Notes under the pieces: generated by a model
What the model was told of the DNA's origin: nothing
Database searches by the model: none
What the model saw: only the letters and a program-made list of their open reading frames with translations
In this document: one piece after another, positions 63,217 through 64,000 of the stretch
How positions within the stretch are numbered: position 1 is the first letter of the stretch
Layout: the number at the start of each line of letters is the position of its first letter
NCBI GenBank assembly: GCA_016722375.1
Contig: JADKJG010000007.1
Location: forward strand, 124,001-188,000
Length of the DNA stretch: 64,000 nucleotides
From: Bacteroidota bacterium
GTDB lineage: Bacteria > Bacteroidota > Bacteroidia > Chitinophagales > LD1
Direction of reading: 5' to 3'
Program-made: the position numbers and the translations under genes

Positions 63217-63326
63217 TTTCACGCTAAGAACGCAAAGGCTAAACGCAAAGTGCACAAAGAAAGCGTTGGCAGAAACCGTCTTTGCGTTCTTTGCGGGGCT
63301 ATTCTCTTCGCGCCCTCTGCGTGAAA
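63217..63326. repeat. long hairpin of the CGCAAAGAACGC family, copy 2
   Basis: TTTCACGC at the left and GCGTGAAA at the right close the element. CGCAAAGGCTAAACGCAAAG inside pairs with CTTTGCGTTCTTTGCGGGG imperfectly. It is related to 51811-51934 and lies between two convergent genes. Confidence 0.75.
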
Positions 63327-63344
63327 CTGCCTTTCTTTTCATTC

Positions 63345-64000
63345 TCATATCCTCTCCACCTCCGCCTCCACTTCCAAATGCTGCCCTCTTTTAATATGGA
63401 ACAAAATGATTTTTGTTTGATAACCATCTCCGCATAATTTCAAATTATACGTCCCCGCTATAAACCGGCGAAAAACCATTCGTCCTTCCTTATCCGTCAC
63501 CGCCTCCTTATTTTTCAATCCCTCAATATTTCCGTGTAAACCAGTCGCAACGGCACCGGTTGCCGTTTTTACAACAACCGTCAGCGTCGTATGCCGGATA
63601 CCCGCCGCTATCACATGCTTCATCAATTTGAACCCATTCACCAGTCCCGGTTGCGTATCAATATATTCTCCATAAAGCAAATCATACATATTCTCAATGG
63701 CCTCGATCGCCGTCAAGTATTCCGTCGGCAACTGCTTCGTTGCCTCCGCCGATTTCTTTTGACGGGCTACCTGCGGCTGCACCCGCGCCTCTTCGTATGC
63801 CGCAATCGCCGCATCAATCGCGGCAATGTCCGCCGCGTTGATGTTCGTCAATATCGCCAGATGCTCCTGCATCACCTTCTGCATTACTCGCGCTCGCTCT
63901 ACCGCCAACTGCTTGTCCCCTCTAAAAATATACGAGAACGCATGGCCCAGTTTTCCCGCCAATTCCATTTCACCTGCCTGCGAAGCCTTCACCCTTCCCT
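63345..64000 (-). CDS. unknown protein with regulatory-like beta-sandwich C-terminus (partial)
   Basis: The frame runs off the right edge; a GTG at 63992 is present but probably internal. At least 215 residues remain. The first 150 are helical and alanine-rich (NAADIAAIDAAIAAYEEARV). The last 70 resemble a carboxypeptidase-regulatory/Cna-B-like fold (TLTVVVKTATGAVATGL, DKEGRMVFRRFIAGTYNLKL). I do not recognise a family. The layout recalls the gene at 16606-17577, but no clear sequence match is seen by eye. Confidence 0.65.
   Translation of the reverse strand, partial: GRVKASQAGEMELAGKLGHAFSYIFRGDKQLAVERARVMQKVMQEHLAILTNINAADIAAIDAAIAAYEEARVQPQVARQKKSAEATKQLPTEYLTAIEAIENMYDLLYGEYIDTQPGLVNGFKLMKHVIAAGIRHTTLTVVVKTATGAVATGLHGNIEGLKNKEAVTDKEGRMVFRRFIAGTYNLKLCGDGYQTKIILFHIKRGQHLEVEAEVERI

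Overview
The window is chromosomal DNA from a Bacteroidota bacterium. The evidence is four-fold. There are several large secreted proteins with C-terminal type IX secretion sorting domains. There is a SusC/TonB-receptor-like barrel and a Bacteroidota-style sdhCAB operon. The recN / DUF4835 / coaB gene order is the one usual in the phylum. The -7 promoter element TAnnTTTG (or TAnnTTTCG) recurs in front of many genes. The tmRNA tag GEDSYAMAA also fits. I would guess a Chitinophagales/Saprospirales-like lineage, but the order cannot be fixed from this sequence. No tRNA, rRNA, insertion sequence, prophage or CRISPR array was seen.

Layout. 1-2.9 kb: end of a probable sulfotransferase gene, then an SDR, an EthD-like protein and a 3-beta-HSD-like dehydrogenase, which look like a lipid/steroid-type modification set. 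3-8 kb: a DEAD-box helicase with a GreA-like partner, then a minus-strand rfaE2 / flippase-like / panD operon and a TIGR03790-type secreted protein. 8.4-12.7 kb: a giant SprB-repeat adhesin. 13-16 kb: polyphosphate kinase and exopolyphosphatase. 16.6-18.9 kb: two poorly known genes, one made only of helicase-associated (HA) repeats. 19-24.8 kb: two collagen-like surface protein genes sharing an almost identical 750-bp block, both frameshifted as read. 25-29.5 kb: M1 peptidase and an ALDH7-type dehydrogenase. 29.5-34 kb: a small surface-polysaccharide cluster. 34.9-41 kb: a DbpA-like helicase, sdhCAB and a saccharopine-dehydrogenase-like gene. 41.2-41.5 kb: tmRNA. 41.6-46 kb: another type IX cargo protein, a frameshifted barrel protein, a small membrane protein and a hairpin-rich intergenic region. 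46.3-53.1 kb: enoyl-CoA hydratase, SDR, mtgA, amino-acid permease, NlpC/P60 hydrolase, YqeY and CvpA. 53.2-64 kb: metK, recN, GNAT, DUF4835, coaB (without coaC), ElaA, a TonB-type receptor, YdeI-like, YebC and a truncated unknown gene.

The most unusual feature is intergenic. Four separate intergenic regions carry tandem arrays with unrelated sequences but the same 21-bp (or 2 x 21 = 42-bp) period; a fifth, shorter one has a 41-bp period. In most of them the units are self-complementary, and in the array at 16.2-16.5 kb the stems vary with apparent compensation. I do not recognise this as a described element. The window also holds several families of intergenic palindromes (shared stem core CCATCGCT with changing outer arms; shared loop GTTTCA with changing stems; CGCAAAGAACGC long hairpins).

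Frameshifts in three genes (two collagen-like, one barrel) look like single-base indels. They may be consensus errors of a draft assembly rather than real gene decay.
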